Shown: one piece after another, positions 40,304 through 48,612 of the stretch
Position numbering within the stretch: the first letter of the stretch is position 1
How the letters are laid out: every line of letters starts with the position of its first letter
Source: DATAAZ01 sp036259875
Lineage (GTDB): Bacteria > Actinomycetota > Thermoleophilia > Gaiellales > Gaiellaceae
Assembly (NCBI GenBank): GCA_036259875.1
Contig: DATAAZ010000041.1
Span: 55,170-119,169 of the forward strand
Direction of reading: 5' to 3'
DNA: 64,000 bases
Notes under the pieces: model-generated
What the model was told of the DNA's origin: nothing
Databases searched by the model: none
What the model saw: the letters and a program-made list of their open reading frames with translations, nothing else
Program-made: the position numbers and the translations under genes

Positions 40304-41248
40304 CTACGAGCCGGGGACGGGCTCGGCCGGTTGCGCCCTCTCGGCGTACTCGAGCCAGTGCGACCATTGCTCTCGCCGGCCGCGGACTGTGTCGAGGTAC
40401 GCCGACTGGACTTCGCGTGTGACCGGACCCGGCTGTCCGATCTCCCGGTCGTCGACGGAGCGTACGGGCGTGACCTCGGCGGCGGTTCCGCACATGAAGA
40501 CCTCGTCGGCGAGGTAAAGGTCGGCGCGAATCAGGTTCGTCTCCTCGACGGAGTAGCCGAGGTCTTGCGCGATCTGAATCACCGTGTCGCGCGTGATCCC
40601 CGGCAGGATGGACGACGAGAGATCGGGCGTCGAGATCTGGCCGTCCTTCACGACGAAGATGTTCTCGCCGGAGCCGTCCGCGATGTAGCCGTCCTGCGTG
40701 AGCAGAATCGCCTCGTCGTAGCCCGCCGAGTTCGCCTCGAGAACGGCGAGCATCGAGTTGAGGTAGACCCCGGTCGCCTTCGCCACGTGCGGAATCACGT
40801 TCGGCCCGATTCGCTGCCAGCTCGAGATCTTGGCGCGGACGCCTTTCTCGAGCGCGTCATCGCCGAGGTATGTCCCCCACGGCCAGCTCATCACGACGAC
40901 ATCGATCGGGTTGTTGCCGGGCGGCACGCCGAGCTCCCCGTACCCGTAGAAGGCGAGCGGGCGAAGGTAGCACTCGGGGAGACCGTTCGCCCCGATCACG
41001 TCGTAGCAGGCCGTGCGGATCTCGTCGATCGAGTACGGAAGCTGCATCTGAAGGAGGCGCGCGGAGTTCTGCAGGCGCTGGAGGTGATCCGTGAGCCGGA
41101 AGACGGCCGGGCCTCGCTCGGTCTCGTAGCAGCGGATGCCCTCGAAGACCCCGGACCCGTAGTGCAGGCCGTGGGAGCCGACGTGGATCTTCGCGTCGGC
41201 CCAGTCGACGAGCTCGCCGTTCATCCAGATCTTTTCGGTCTCTCGCAC
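40304..41248 (-). CDS. ilvE: Branched-chain amino acid aminotransferase
   Basis: PLP enzyme making valine, leucine and isoleucine from their keto acids. 314 residues; HYGSGVFEGIRCYETERGPA is the class IV signature, catalytic Lys lies in VIPHVAKATGVYLNS, and AILLTQDGYIADGSGENIFV and TCAAEVTPVRSVDDREIG-like regions (MCGTAAEVTPVRSVD) complete the fold. GTG start with AAGGAGG upstream. Last gene of the minus-strand operon 44999-40304. Confidence 0.95.
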   Translation of the reverse strand: MRETEKIWMNGELVDWADAKIHVGSHGLHYGSGVFEGIRCYETERGPAVFRLTDHLQRLQNSARLLQMQLPYSIDEIRTACYDVIGANGLPECYLRPLAFYGYGELGVPPGNNPIDVVVMSWPWGTYLGDDALEKGVRAKISSWQRIGPNVIPHVAKATGVYLNSMLAVLEANSAGYDEAILLTQDGYIADGSGENIFVVKDGQISTPDLSSSILPGITRDTVIQIAQDLGYSVEETNLIRADLYLADEVFMCGTAAEVTPVRSVDDREIGQPGPVTREVQSAYLDTVRGRREQWSHWLEYAERAQPAEPVPGS

Positions 41249-41257
41249 TTCGCCTCC

Positions 41258-41701
41258 TTACTCCTCGAGCCTCGCGTTTACCCGGATATCGACGTTGCCT
41301 CGTAGCGCGTTCGAGACCGGGCAGCTGCGCTCACCCTCCTGGGCGAGCCGCTCGAACTCGGCTGCGTCCATTCCCGGAACACGACCCGTTACGTCGAGGA
41401 CGCTCGACGTCACGCGCAGGCCCTCGTCCCCGAGCTCGGCGGAGACGACCGCCTCGACGTCGAGCTGATCGGGCGGGTTTCCTGCCTCGTTCAGCACGTT
41501 CGAGAACGCCATCGCGTAGCAGGCCGCGTGGGCTCCCGCGATCAGCTCCTCGGGGCTCGTCCGTCCATCTGGCCGCTCGACGCGCGAGGTCCACGTCACC
41601 GGGAGCTCCTCGACCGCGCCACTTCTTGCGCTGACCGTGCCGCTCCCGCGGTCGAGCCCTCCTCGCCAGACGACGTGCGCGCTCCGTTCGATTCCGCCCA
41701 T
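41258..41701 (-). CDS. OsmC/Ohr-family peroxiredoxin
   Basis: Thiol-dependent organic hydroperoxide reductase family, 147 residues. The two catalytic Cys are in GAHAACYAMAFSNVL and EGERSCPVSNALRG. ATG 41701 has AGGAGGA upstream. The spacing of the Cys fits the OsmC/SACOL1771-like subgroup more than classical Ohr. Located between ybaK and ilvE in one operon. Confidence 0.92.
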   Translation of the reverse strand: MGGIERSAHVVWRGGLDRGSGTVSARSGAVEELPVTWTSRVERPDGRTSPEELIAGAHAACYAMAFSNVLNEAGNPPDQLDVEAVVSAELGDEGLRVTSSVLDVTGRVPGMDAAEFERLAQEGERSCPVSNALRGNVDIRVNARLEE

Positions 41702-41711
41702 CGTGTCCTCC

Positions 41712-42200
41712 TCAATCCGTATTGTCGCTTACCAGGTCGGCGGCGCGCGCCCTCGCTACCCGCGCGAGGTCCGTGGGGGCGAGTGCAGCCATGTGACGCG
41801 GCGAGCCTGCGCCGAACCAGACGACGTCGTGCGAGACCAGCAGGCGCTCGATCAGGACGAGGTCGACGCCGCTCAGCGGGAACGGCGCCACGCCCCCCGC
41901 CTCGAACCCGGTCACGCGGGCGACGTCGTCGGGCCCCGCGGTTTTCGCGCGCTCGCATCCCGCCGCCGCGGCGACCTTCGCACGGTCGGCTCGGCGATCA
42001 CCGGGGATGAGGGCGAGGATCCAGCGGCCGTCGCACGCGAAGAGAAGCGACTTGACGATCTGGCTCAGGTCGCAGCCGGCGGCCGCCGCCGCGTCCGTCG
42101 CCGTCGGCGTCCCCGCAGCGAACTCCTCGATCCGGGCCTCGACGCGCGCTTCGCGGAGCGCTCCCGCGACGCGCTCAACCTGCGCGGGCCAGGCCCCCAC
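41712..42200 (-). CDS. YbaK/EbsC-type aminoacyl-tRNA deacylase
   Basis: 162 residues; trans-editing domain that clears mischarged Cys/Pro-tRNA. Motifs: GCDLSQIVKSLLFACDGRWI, LALIPGDRRADRAKVAAAAG, GFEAGGVAPFPLSGVDLVL and DVVWFGAGSPRHMAALAPTD. GTG start overlaps the serA stop by one base (TAGTG on the minus strand). Whether it is a YbaK or a ProX-type enzyme cannot be said. Confidence 0.9.
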   Translation of the reverse strand: MGAWPAQVERVAGALREARVEARIEEFAAGTPTATDAAAAAGCDLSQIVKSLLFACDGRWILALIPGDRRADRAKVAAAAGCERAKTAGPDDVARVTGFEAGGVAPFPLSGVDLVLIERLLVSHDVVWFGAGSPRHMAALAPTDLARVARARAADLVSDNTD

Positions 42201-43831
42201 TAATCCTCGGGGAGGACGATGAAGCGAGCGTCCACGAACCCGGGCTCCGTGCGCAGCCGCTCCAGGACGGCGACGGGCGGCGGCGAGTCGAGCGAGAGCG
42301 CCATCAGCGCGCGCGCCTCGCGGCGGTTCCGCGAGACGGCCATGTTCGCGATGTTGATGCCCGCCTCGCCGAGGATCGTCCCGAGCCGCCCGATCATGCC
42401 GGGCGTGTCGTCGTTGATCGCGAAGAGCATGAGTCGGTCGAGCTCGACCTCGATCTCGTACCCGAGCGCCCGCACGAGCTGGCGGCGGCCTTCACTCCCG
42501 ATCGTCGTCCCGGCAACGGCGTACGCGTGCCCGCCTACGTGGGCGGTCACCTCGATGAGGCTCGTGAAGTCGGGCGATGCCGAGCTTGCCTCTTCCCGCA
42601 CGTCGATACCGCGCTCGCGGGCGAGGAGCGGCGCGTTCACGTAGTTCACCGTCTGCTCGACGCGCCCTTTGAAGACGCCATTCAAGGCGGCGACCGTGAG
42701 GAGCCGGGTGTCCCGGGCAGCGAGCGCGCCGAGGTAGCCGAGGTCGAGCCGCGTCGGCGTTCCGCGCCCGAGCTCGATCGCGAGCGCGGCAAGGTTCGCG
42801 GCCAGGGGGAGGAAGGGCCGCAGGTACTCGAGCTCGTCGGCGGCGACGGAGGGCATGTTGACCGCGTTCGTGACGACGCCGCCGTCGAGGGCGGCGGCGA
42901 CCTGCTCGGCCACGATCATCCCCGCGCGGTCCTGCGCCTCCTGCGTTGAGGCACCGAGATGCGGCGTCACGACGACCTCGTCCACGTCGAGCAGCGGACC
43001 CGAGTACGGCTCCGCCGAGAAGACGTCGAACGCCGCGCCCGCCACCTTCCCGTCGCGGATCGCCTCGACGAGCGCGTGCTCGTCGACGAGCTCGCCGCGG
43101 GCGACGTTCACGAGGCAAAGCCCGTCCTTCGCGCGGGCGAGCTCCGCGCGCCCGATCAGGCCGCGGGTTTCGGGCGTGAGCGTCACGTGAAGCGACAGAA
43201 AATCCGTTTCGGCGAGCAGCGCGTCGAGCGTGTCGAGCCTGTCGACGCCGAGCGAGCGGAACCGCTCCGGCGCGACGTACGGGTCGTACGCGACGACCCG
43301 CATCTCAAGCCCGCTCGCCCGGCGGGCGACCTGCTGTCCGATCCGGCCGAAGCCGACGAGCCCGAGCGTCTTGCCCGCGAGCTCGACCCCGGCGAACCGC
43401 GAGCGTTCCCAGCGCCCCTCCTTGAGCGCCGCGTGCGCCTGCGGGATCTTTCGCGATAGCGCCAGCAGGAGGCCGATCGTGTGCTCGGCGGCGGAGACGA
43501 CTGTCGACTGCGGCGCGTTGGCGACCACGATCCCCCGCTCGGACGCCGCGTCCAGGTCGACGTTGTCGACCCCTACCCCGGCGCGCCCGATCACCTTCAG
43601 GCGCTCCGCCCGCTCGATCAACTCGCGCGTGAGGCGCGTCCCGCTCCGGACGATGATCGCGTCGTAGTCGGCGATCCGGTCGGCGAGGTCGCCGCCCGAA
43701 TCCACGTCGACGTGGAAGCGCCTCCGCAGGAGCTCGATTCCGGCATCAGCGATCCGCTCGCGGACGAGGACGCGGGGCGCGCCGGGCAGCTCGGCCTCGC
43801 GCGGGACCGTCACCTCGGCCTGCGAGCTCAT
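42200..43831 (-). CDS. serA: D-3-phosphoglycerate dehydrogenase
   Basis: First step of serine biosynthesis, oxidation of 3-phosphoglycerate with NAD. 543 residues, the long type: substrate/NAD domains (RLKVIGRAGVGVDNVDLDAA, LGLVGFGRIGQQVARRA, the Arg-Glu-His triad in NVARGELVDEHAL, SAEPYSGPLLDVDEVVVTPHLGAS), an ASB domain and a C-terminal ACT domain (FAINDDTPGMIGRLGTILGE and NIANMAVSR). ATG 43831 chosen because it lies four bases after the upstream aminotransferase stop; a longer frame only shadows that gene. Confidence 0.97.
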   Translation of the reverse strand: MSSQAEVTVPREAELPGAPRVLVRERIADAGIELLRRRFHVDVDSGGDLADRIADYDAIIVRSGTRLTRELIERAERLKVIGRAGVGVDNVDLDAASERGIVVANAPQSTVVSAAEHTIGLLLALSRKIPQAHAALKEGRWERSRFAGVELAGKTLGLVGFGRIGQQVARRASGLEMRVVAYDPYVAPERFRSLGVDRLDTLDALLAETDFLSLHVTLTPETRGLIGRAELARAKDGLCLVNVARGELVDEHALVEAIRDGKVAGAAFDVFSAEPYSGPLLDVDEVVVTPHLGASTQEAQDRAGMIVAEQVAAALDGGVVTNAVNMPSVAADELEYLRPFLPLAANLAALAIELGRGTPTRLDLGYLGALAARDTRLLTVAALNGVFKGRVEQTVNYVNAPLLARERGIDVREEASSASPDFTSLIEVTAHVGGHAYAVAGTTIGSEGRRQLVRALGYEIEVELDRLMLFAINDDTPGMIGRLGTILGEAGINIANMAVSRNRREARALMALSLDSPPPVAVLERLRTEPGFVDARFIVLPED

Positions 43832-43835
43832 GGTG

Positions 43836-44999
43836 CTAGACGCGGACCGCCTCGCCGCCGAACGCCTCGAGGGCGGCCGCGGCGGCGACACCTCGTTCGA
43901 CGTCGGTGCCGAGGTCGGCCAGCACCTGCTCGAGCGCCGTGAGCGCGGCCGTCACGTCGAAGACGTCGACGTAGCCGATGTGGCCGATCCGCACGATCTT
44001 GCCCGCAAGCGCGCCTCGCCCTCCTTCGAGGGTGATCCCGTGCCGCTCCGAGACGGCGCGTATGACCGCGGCGCCGTCGACCTCGCCGGGCATCCGGATG
44101 GCCGTCACGACGACCGAGCGGTCGTCGTCGGGGGAGAAGAGTTCGAGCCCCATCGCCTTCGCGCCCGCCCGACAGGCACGGCCGAGGCGAACGTGGCGGT
44201 CGAACGCGGCGTCGAGCCCCTCGGCGAGGAGGATCTCCAGGGCTGCGTCCAGCCCGTAGACGAGTGTGATCGCCGGTGTGAACGGCGTCGCCGGACGGTC
44301 CTCGCGCTGCGCCTTCAGGACTCGCTCCCAGTCGAAGTAGAAGCGGGCGGTCGCGGCGTCGTTCGCTGCGGCGAGCGCCGCCTCCGAGACGGAGACCGTC
44401 GCGAGGCCGGGCGGCGTCATGAGCGCCTTCTGAGAGCCGGCGACGACGACGTCGAGGCCCCACGCGTCCGTCTCGAGCGGGACGGCGCCGAGGCTCGAGA
44501 TCGCGTCGACGACCACGAGCGCGCCGGAGCCCGCGACCCGTGCAGCGATCTCCCCCACGTCCGCGACGACGCCTGTCGACGTCTCGCTGTGTGTCAGGAA
44601 GACGGCCTTCGCGCCGCCCGCGTCGGCGAGCGCCGCCGCAACGTCGTCGGCCGCAGGCGTCTCGCCCCACTCGTAGCGCACCGGAACGACATCGCAGCCG
44701 TAGGCATGCGCGAGCGCGATCCAGCGCTCTCCAAAGTTCCCGGCCGACACGCAGACGACGCGGTCGCCGCGCTCGCAGATGTTCGCGACCGCGGACTCCA
44801 TCCCGCCCGTGCCGGACGACGTGAAGAGTCCGACCTCGGCGTCCGTCCGGTAGACCTCGCGCAGGCGGGCGAGCGCGCGCGCGAGCACGGCTCGGAACTC
44901 GGCCGTGCGGTGGTGAACGAGCGGCCGGGCCATCGCCGCCGCCACCGCCGGGGGGACCGGGGTCGGACCGGGCGTCATGAGATATCGCTTCGAGGGCAT
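43836..44999 (-). CDS. Class V aminotransferase (serine--glyoxylate / phosphoserine aminotransferase type)
   Basis: 387 residues, PLP-dependent. MTPGPTPVPPAVAAAMARPL, the glycine loop FTSSGTGGMESAVAN, VVVDAISSLGAVPLETDAWG and the PLP-Lys in VVAGSQKALMTPPGLA. It is the first gene of an operon with serA four bases downstream, so it probably acts as phosphoserine transaminase; class V family membership alone would equally allow alanine- or serine-glyoxylate transamination. No serC of the classical type is seen. Confidence 0.9.
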   Translation of the reverse strand: MPSKRYLMTPGPTPVPPAVAAAMARPLVHHRTAEFRAVLARALARLREVYRTDAEVGLFTSSGTGGMESAVANICERGDRVVCVSAGNFGERWIALAHAYGCDVVPVRYEWGETPAADDVAAALADAGGAKAVFLTHSETSTGVVADVGEIAARVAGSGALVVVDAISSLGAVPLETDAWGLDVVVAGSQKALMTPPGLATVSVSEAALAAANDAATARFYFDWERVLKAQREDRPATPFTPAITLVYGLDAALEILLAEGLDAAFDRHVRLGRACRAGAKAMGLELFSPDDDRSVVVTAIRMPGEVDGAAVIRAVSERHGITLEGGRGALAGKIVRIGHIGYVDVFDVTAALTALEQVLADLGTDVERGVAAAAALEAFGGEAVRV

Positions 45000-45068
45000 G
45001 CCTGCCTTCTGAGGTTAGTTGCTCGCGCGGCGAGCGGGAGTCCGGCGGGCCGACCGTACGATGGCGCC

Positions 45069-45695
45069 GTGGAGGCGCTCGTCGCGTTCGCCGCCGCGCT
45101 CGTCGCCGTGCGCTTCGCGGGCGACCTCGCTCGGCGGTTCCGCGAGCGCCGCTCGCCAGAGCTCCTCGCCTGGTCGGCGTCGCTCCTCGCGTACGCGCTC
45201 GCGTCCGGAGCGCTCGCGTGGGGCGCCGCCGCCGGCTGGACGGACGAGGCGTTCCGCACCTACTACCTGTTCGGAGGTCTCTTGACCGCGCCGCTCCTCG
45301 GGACCGGCTCGCTCCTCCTGGTCGGGAGGCGCTGGGCCGCCCCGCTCGCACTCGTCTACGGCGGCATCGCCGTCGGGATCACGGTTGCGGAACCGCTGAC
45401 GAGCCCAGTTCGTGGCGAGACGATCCCCGAGGCCCAGGCGCACTTGGACGTCTTCCCGGCCCGCGTCGTCGCGATCGCCGGGAACGCGGCCGGGACGATT
45501 GCCGTGCTCGCGGTCGGAGTCGCTACCTTCCGCCGCCGCCCCGTCGCGAACGCGCTCATCCTCGCCGGGACGGCGGTCGCCGCGGTCGGAAGCGCCGCGG
45601 CCGGCCTCGGAGCCGCCGAGACGTCGGCGTTCGCGCTCGTCGCAGTGGCGCTCCTCTATGCGGGCTTCGTCGCCGCGACCGGTCTCAGGCCCTGA
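45069..45695 (+). CDS. Multi-pass membrane protein of unknown function
   Basis: 208 residues from GTG 45069, with about six hydrophobic segments (LVAFAAALVAVRFAG, LLAWSASLLAYALASGALAW, YYLFGGLLTAPLLGTGSLLL, PLALVYGGIAVGITVA, VVAIAGNAAGTIAVLAVGVA, ALILAGTAVAAVGSAAAGLG and FALVAVALLYAGFVAATGL). Charged loops are short. Not recognised. It ends 11 bases into the convergent Ig-like gene. Confidence 0.7.
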   Translation: MEALVAFAAALVAVRFAGDLARRFRERRSPELLAWSASLLAYALASGALAWGAAAGWTDEAFRTYYLFGGLLTAPLLGTGSLLLVGRRWAAPLALVYGGIAVGITVAEPLTSPVRGETIPEAQAHLDVFPARVVAIAGNAAGTIAVLAVGVATFRRRPVANALILAGTAVAAVGSAAAGLGAAETSAFALVAVALLYAGFVAATGLRP

Positions 45696-46437
45696 TCCGC
45701 CAGCGCCGCACGGCGGGCGTGGGGTCGAGCTTGCCGGCGGCGTCGATCGCGCGGACGCGGAACGTATGCGGCCCGCGCCGAAGGCGCGTGTAGCTCTTCG
45801 GTGAGCGGCACGGGAACCATGACCGGCCGTCGAGCCTGCAGAGGTACGTGACGCGGCGCTCGTTGGCCGTGAAGCGGAACGTTGCGCGCCGGCTGCGCGT
45901 CGAAACCGGCGGACCCGACATGATCCGCGTGTTCGGCGCCGGATTCGGAGGCGGCGAGGGGGGCGGTGGTGGCGGAGGCTGATCGGGCGGACACGTCGGC
46001 GATCCCGGGTTCGGGGCGCTCGTGGCGACGAAGGTCGCGCAGATCAAGAGACCTAGGCCGCCGCTGCCCGGCGGGATGTAGCAGCGGGGCGCATGGGTCG
46101 ACGTATCCGGACAGTTCTCCCACCGATCAAGGCGTGAGTTGGCACCCGGCGTCGGCGACAGCAGAATTCCGTTAACGTCGTCGATCGTCGCCACGCACGT
46201 GCTTCCGCAGTCGATTCCGACTGGGTTGCTCGTGACTCGGCCGGTTCCATTCCCCTTTAGGAACATGTTGATCGGGCAAGGGCCGGCGCACTCGACCGAG
46301 GCCGCTTCCGTCGTAGACGCGGGCGCGGGGACTGCCTGCGCGGGCGCTGCCCCGAGCACGAACGCCGCAGCCAGTGCCACGGCGAGTAGCCCGAGCCACT
46401 TGCCGAATCGCCGTTTCCGCTCCCTCGCCTCGCTCAT
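45685..46437 (-). CDS. Secreted Ig-like domain protein with Pro-rich linker
   Basis: 250 residues. Twin-Arg-poor basic N-terminus (KRRFGKW) and a signal helix (LLAVALAAAFVLGAAPAQA), then a Cys-containing domain (VECAGPCPINMFLKG, IDCGSTCVATIDDVNG, with PRCYIPPGS), a PPPPPPPSPPP linker, and an Ig-like module (NTRIMSGPPVSTRSRRATFR, YLCRLDGRSWFPCRSPK, HTFRVRAIDAAGKLDPTPAV). The same module ends the protein at 34179-34928. Likely surface or extracellular; ligand unknown. Confidence 0.78.
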   Translation of the reverse strand: MSEARERKRRFGKWLGLLAVALAAAFVLGAAPAQAVPAPASTTEAASVECAGPCPINMFLKGNGTGRVTSNPVGIDCGSTCVATIDDVNGILLSPTPGANSRLDRWENCPDTSTHAPRCYIPPGSGGLGLLICATFVATSAPNPGSPTCPPDQPPPPPPPSPPPNPAPNTRIMSGPPVSTRSRRATFRFTANERRVTYLCRLDGRSWFPCRSPKSYTRLRRGPHTFRVRAIDAAGKLDPTPAVRRWRIRA

Positions 46438-46540
46438 GTCAACCCCCGCGCCGCCCGGCCGACGCGCGCACGAAATTCTACCCCGGCTCGGCTCGACGCC
46501 ATGCCCGCCGACACGCGCTTTACGGCCCGCTTACAGGCGT

Positions 46541-47182
46541 TCAGCCGGCGCGACGCGAGCCGGAGAGCGCCGCGGCGACGCCGAGGCCGACGAAGACCGT
46601 TCCCGAGACGTACCGCTGCGCACGGGCGAATGCCCGGCTCTCGCGCAGCCACCCGCTCGCGCTCCCTGCGACGATCGCGTACGCGCCGTCGCTCACGACC
46701 GCGACGGCGATGAAGAGAACGCCGAGGATCGCGATCTGAAGCGCGGCGTAGCCCGCGTCGGGGTCGACGAACTGCGGCAGAAACGCGAAGAAGAAGAGCG
46801 CCGTCTTCGGGTTCAGGACGTTCACGACGGCGCCCTGGGTGAAGAGGCGGCGGAGCGACCGCTCGCGCCGGATGCGGACCGCCTCGACGTCGTCGCGAGC
46901 GAGCAGGCGCCGCACGCCGAGGAAGACGAGGTACGCCGCGCCGGCGTACTTGACGGTCTCGAACGCGACGGCCGACGAGACGAGGAGGGACGAGAGCCCC
47001 ACGGCCGCGGCGGCGATGTGGACGAGCGCACCCGCCTGGATCCCGAGCATCGAGACGAGGCCGGCCCGGCGCCCGCGGTCGATCGACTGCGCGACGATGT
47101 AGAGCACGGCCGGTCCCGGGACGACGAGAAGGGCCACGGTCGCCGCGAGGAAGAGCGCGAGCGTGGACGGCTCGGGTATCAC
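46541..47182 (-). CDS. LysE/RhtB-family exporter
   Basis: 213 residues with about six transmembrane helices. Opens LALFLAATVALLVVPGPAVL, the LysE signature region with GPA, and continues YIVAQSIDRGRRAGLVSMLG, QAGALVHIAAAAVGLSSLL, and VVNVLNPKTALFFFAFLPQF (family NPK motif). GTG 47182 overlaps the gatB stop (GTGA). Exports amino acids or small metabolites; substrate unknown. Co-transcribed behind gatCAB. Confidence 0.9.
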   Translation of the reverse strand: MIPEPSTLALFLAATVALLVVPGPAVLYIVAQSIDRGRRAGLVSMLGIQAGALVHIAAAAVGLSSLLVSSAVAFETVKYAGAAYLVFLGVRRLLARDDVEAVRIRRERSLRRLFTQGAVVNVLNPKTALFFFAFLPQFVDPDAGYAALQIAILGVLFIAVAVVSDGAYAIVAGSASGWLRESRAFARAQRYVSGTVFVGLGVAAALSGSRRAG

Positions 47183-48612
47183 GCGCGCAGCCGCTCCCGC
47201 AGTCGCTCGTTCACGATCTTCGGGTTCGCCTTCCCCTGCGTCTCGCGCATCACCTGGCCGACGAAGAAGCCGAGGAGCCCCTCTTTCCCCGCGCGGTAGG
47301 CCTCGACCTGCGACTCGTTCGCCGCCAGGATCCGCTCGATCACGGGGTCGAGCTCGGACTCGTCCGAAATGGCGGCTTCCGCGAGGTAGCGCTCGGCGGA
47401 GAAGTCGGGATCGCCGCTCGCGCGCAGCGCCTCCGCGAACGTGCCCCGCGGGATGCGGTCGCGCTCGGCGATCAGCTTGGCGAGCTCTTCGGGATTCGTG
47501 GCCGCCGGCTCGACGCCCGCGGCGGCGAACTGGTTCATGAGCACGTTCACGGCCGCCTTCGCGTCTGCTCCCGAGAGAACAACGCGCTCGAAGAGCGCGG
47601 CGAGCTCGCGCGATCCGTTCAGCACCTCGGCGTCGTAGAAGGCGAGCCCGTACTCGCTTTCGAAGCGGCGGATCCGCGCGCCCGGAAGCTCGGGGAGCTC
47701 TTCGGCGAGCCGCTCGACGAGCTCCGCCGAAGGCTCGACCGGGACGAGATCGGGCTCGGGGAAGTAGCGGTAGTCGTGCGCCTCCTCCTTCGTCCGGAGC
47801 GGCGAAAGCCGGCCCGACCCCGGGTCGAAGTGGAGCGTCTCCTGGACAACCTCGATGCCCGACTCGTACGCCTCGACCTGCCGAGCGACCTCGGCGGCGA
47901 TCCCGTCCGCGACGAACTTGAACGAGTTCATGTTCTTGAGCTCCGTCTTCGTCCGATACGCCGCCTCGCCGGCGCGCCGTACCGAGACGTTCGCGTCGCA
48001 GCGAAGCGAGCCCTTCTCCATCTCCGCGTCCGAGATGCCGAGCTCGACGACCGTCTGGCGAAGCAGACGGAGGAAGTCGCGCGCCTCCTCGGGCGAGCGG
48101 ATGTCGGGCTCCGTCACGATCTCGACGAGCGGCGTGCCGCCGCGGTTGAAGTCGACGAGCGAGTGGGCGGCGCCCGCGATCCGGCCGGCTGCGCCGCCGA
48201 CGTGAATCGTCTTCGCCGCGTCCTCCTCGAGGTGAGCGCGGACGATCCCGACCGCGCGGTCGCCGCCGGCCGTCGGGACGACGACGCGTCCTCCGCTCGC
48301 GAGCGGGACGTCGTACTGCGAGATCTGGTAGCCCTTCGGAAGGTCGGGATAGAAGTAGTTCTTGCGGTGGAAGAGAGCGCGCGGCGCGACCTCGCAACCG
48401 AGCGCGAGGCCGAGCTTGATCGTCCACTCGATCGCCTGGCGGTTCGGGACGGGAAGGGCGCCGGGGTGCGCGAGGCACACGGGGCAGGTGCGTCTGTTCT
48501 CGAGCCCCGCCTCCGTCCAGACGCTCTCGCAACGGCAGAACATCTTCGTCCGCGTCTTCAGCTGGACATGGATCTCGAGCCCGACGACAGGCTCCCAGCC
48601 GTTCGCCGTCAC
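47179..48612 (-). CDS. gatB: Aspartyl/glutamyl-tRNA amidotransferase subunit B
   Basis: Kinase-like and tRNA-binding subunit of GatCAB, which converts Glu-tRNA(Gln)/Asp-tRNA(Asn) to the amides. 477 residues: VVGLEIHVQLKTRTKMFC, then zinc Cys in FCRCES and RRTCPVCL, LGLALGCEVAPRALFHRKNY, RTKTELKNMNSFKFVADGIA, DYRYFPEPDL and the C-terminal YqeY-like helical domain ending GQVMRETQGKANPKIVNERL. GTG 48612 overlaps the gatA stop by four bases. Confidence 0.97.
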   Translation of the reverse strand: MTANGWEPVVGLEIHVQLKTRTKMFCRCESVWTEAGLENRRTCPVCLAHPGALPVPNRQAIEWTIKLGLALGCEVAPRALFHRKNYFYPDLPKGYQISQYDVPLASGGRVVVPTAGGDRAVGIVRAHLEEDAAKTIHVGGAAGRIAGAAHSLVDFNRGGTPLVEIVTEPDIRSPEEARDFLRLLRQTVVELGISDAEMEKGSLRCDANVSVRRAGEAAYRTKTELKNMNSFKFVADGIAAEVARQVEAYESGIEVVQETLHFDPGSGRLSPLRTKEEAHDYRYFPEPDLVPVEPSAELVERLAEELPELPGARIRRFESEYGLAFYDAEVLNGSRELAALFERVVLSGADAKAAVNVLMNQFAAAGVEPAATNPEELAKLIAERDRIPRGTFAEALRASGDPDFSAERYLAEAAISDESELDPVIERILAANESQVEAYRAGKEGLLGFFVGQVMRETQGKANPKIVNERLRERLRA

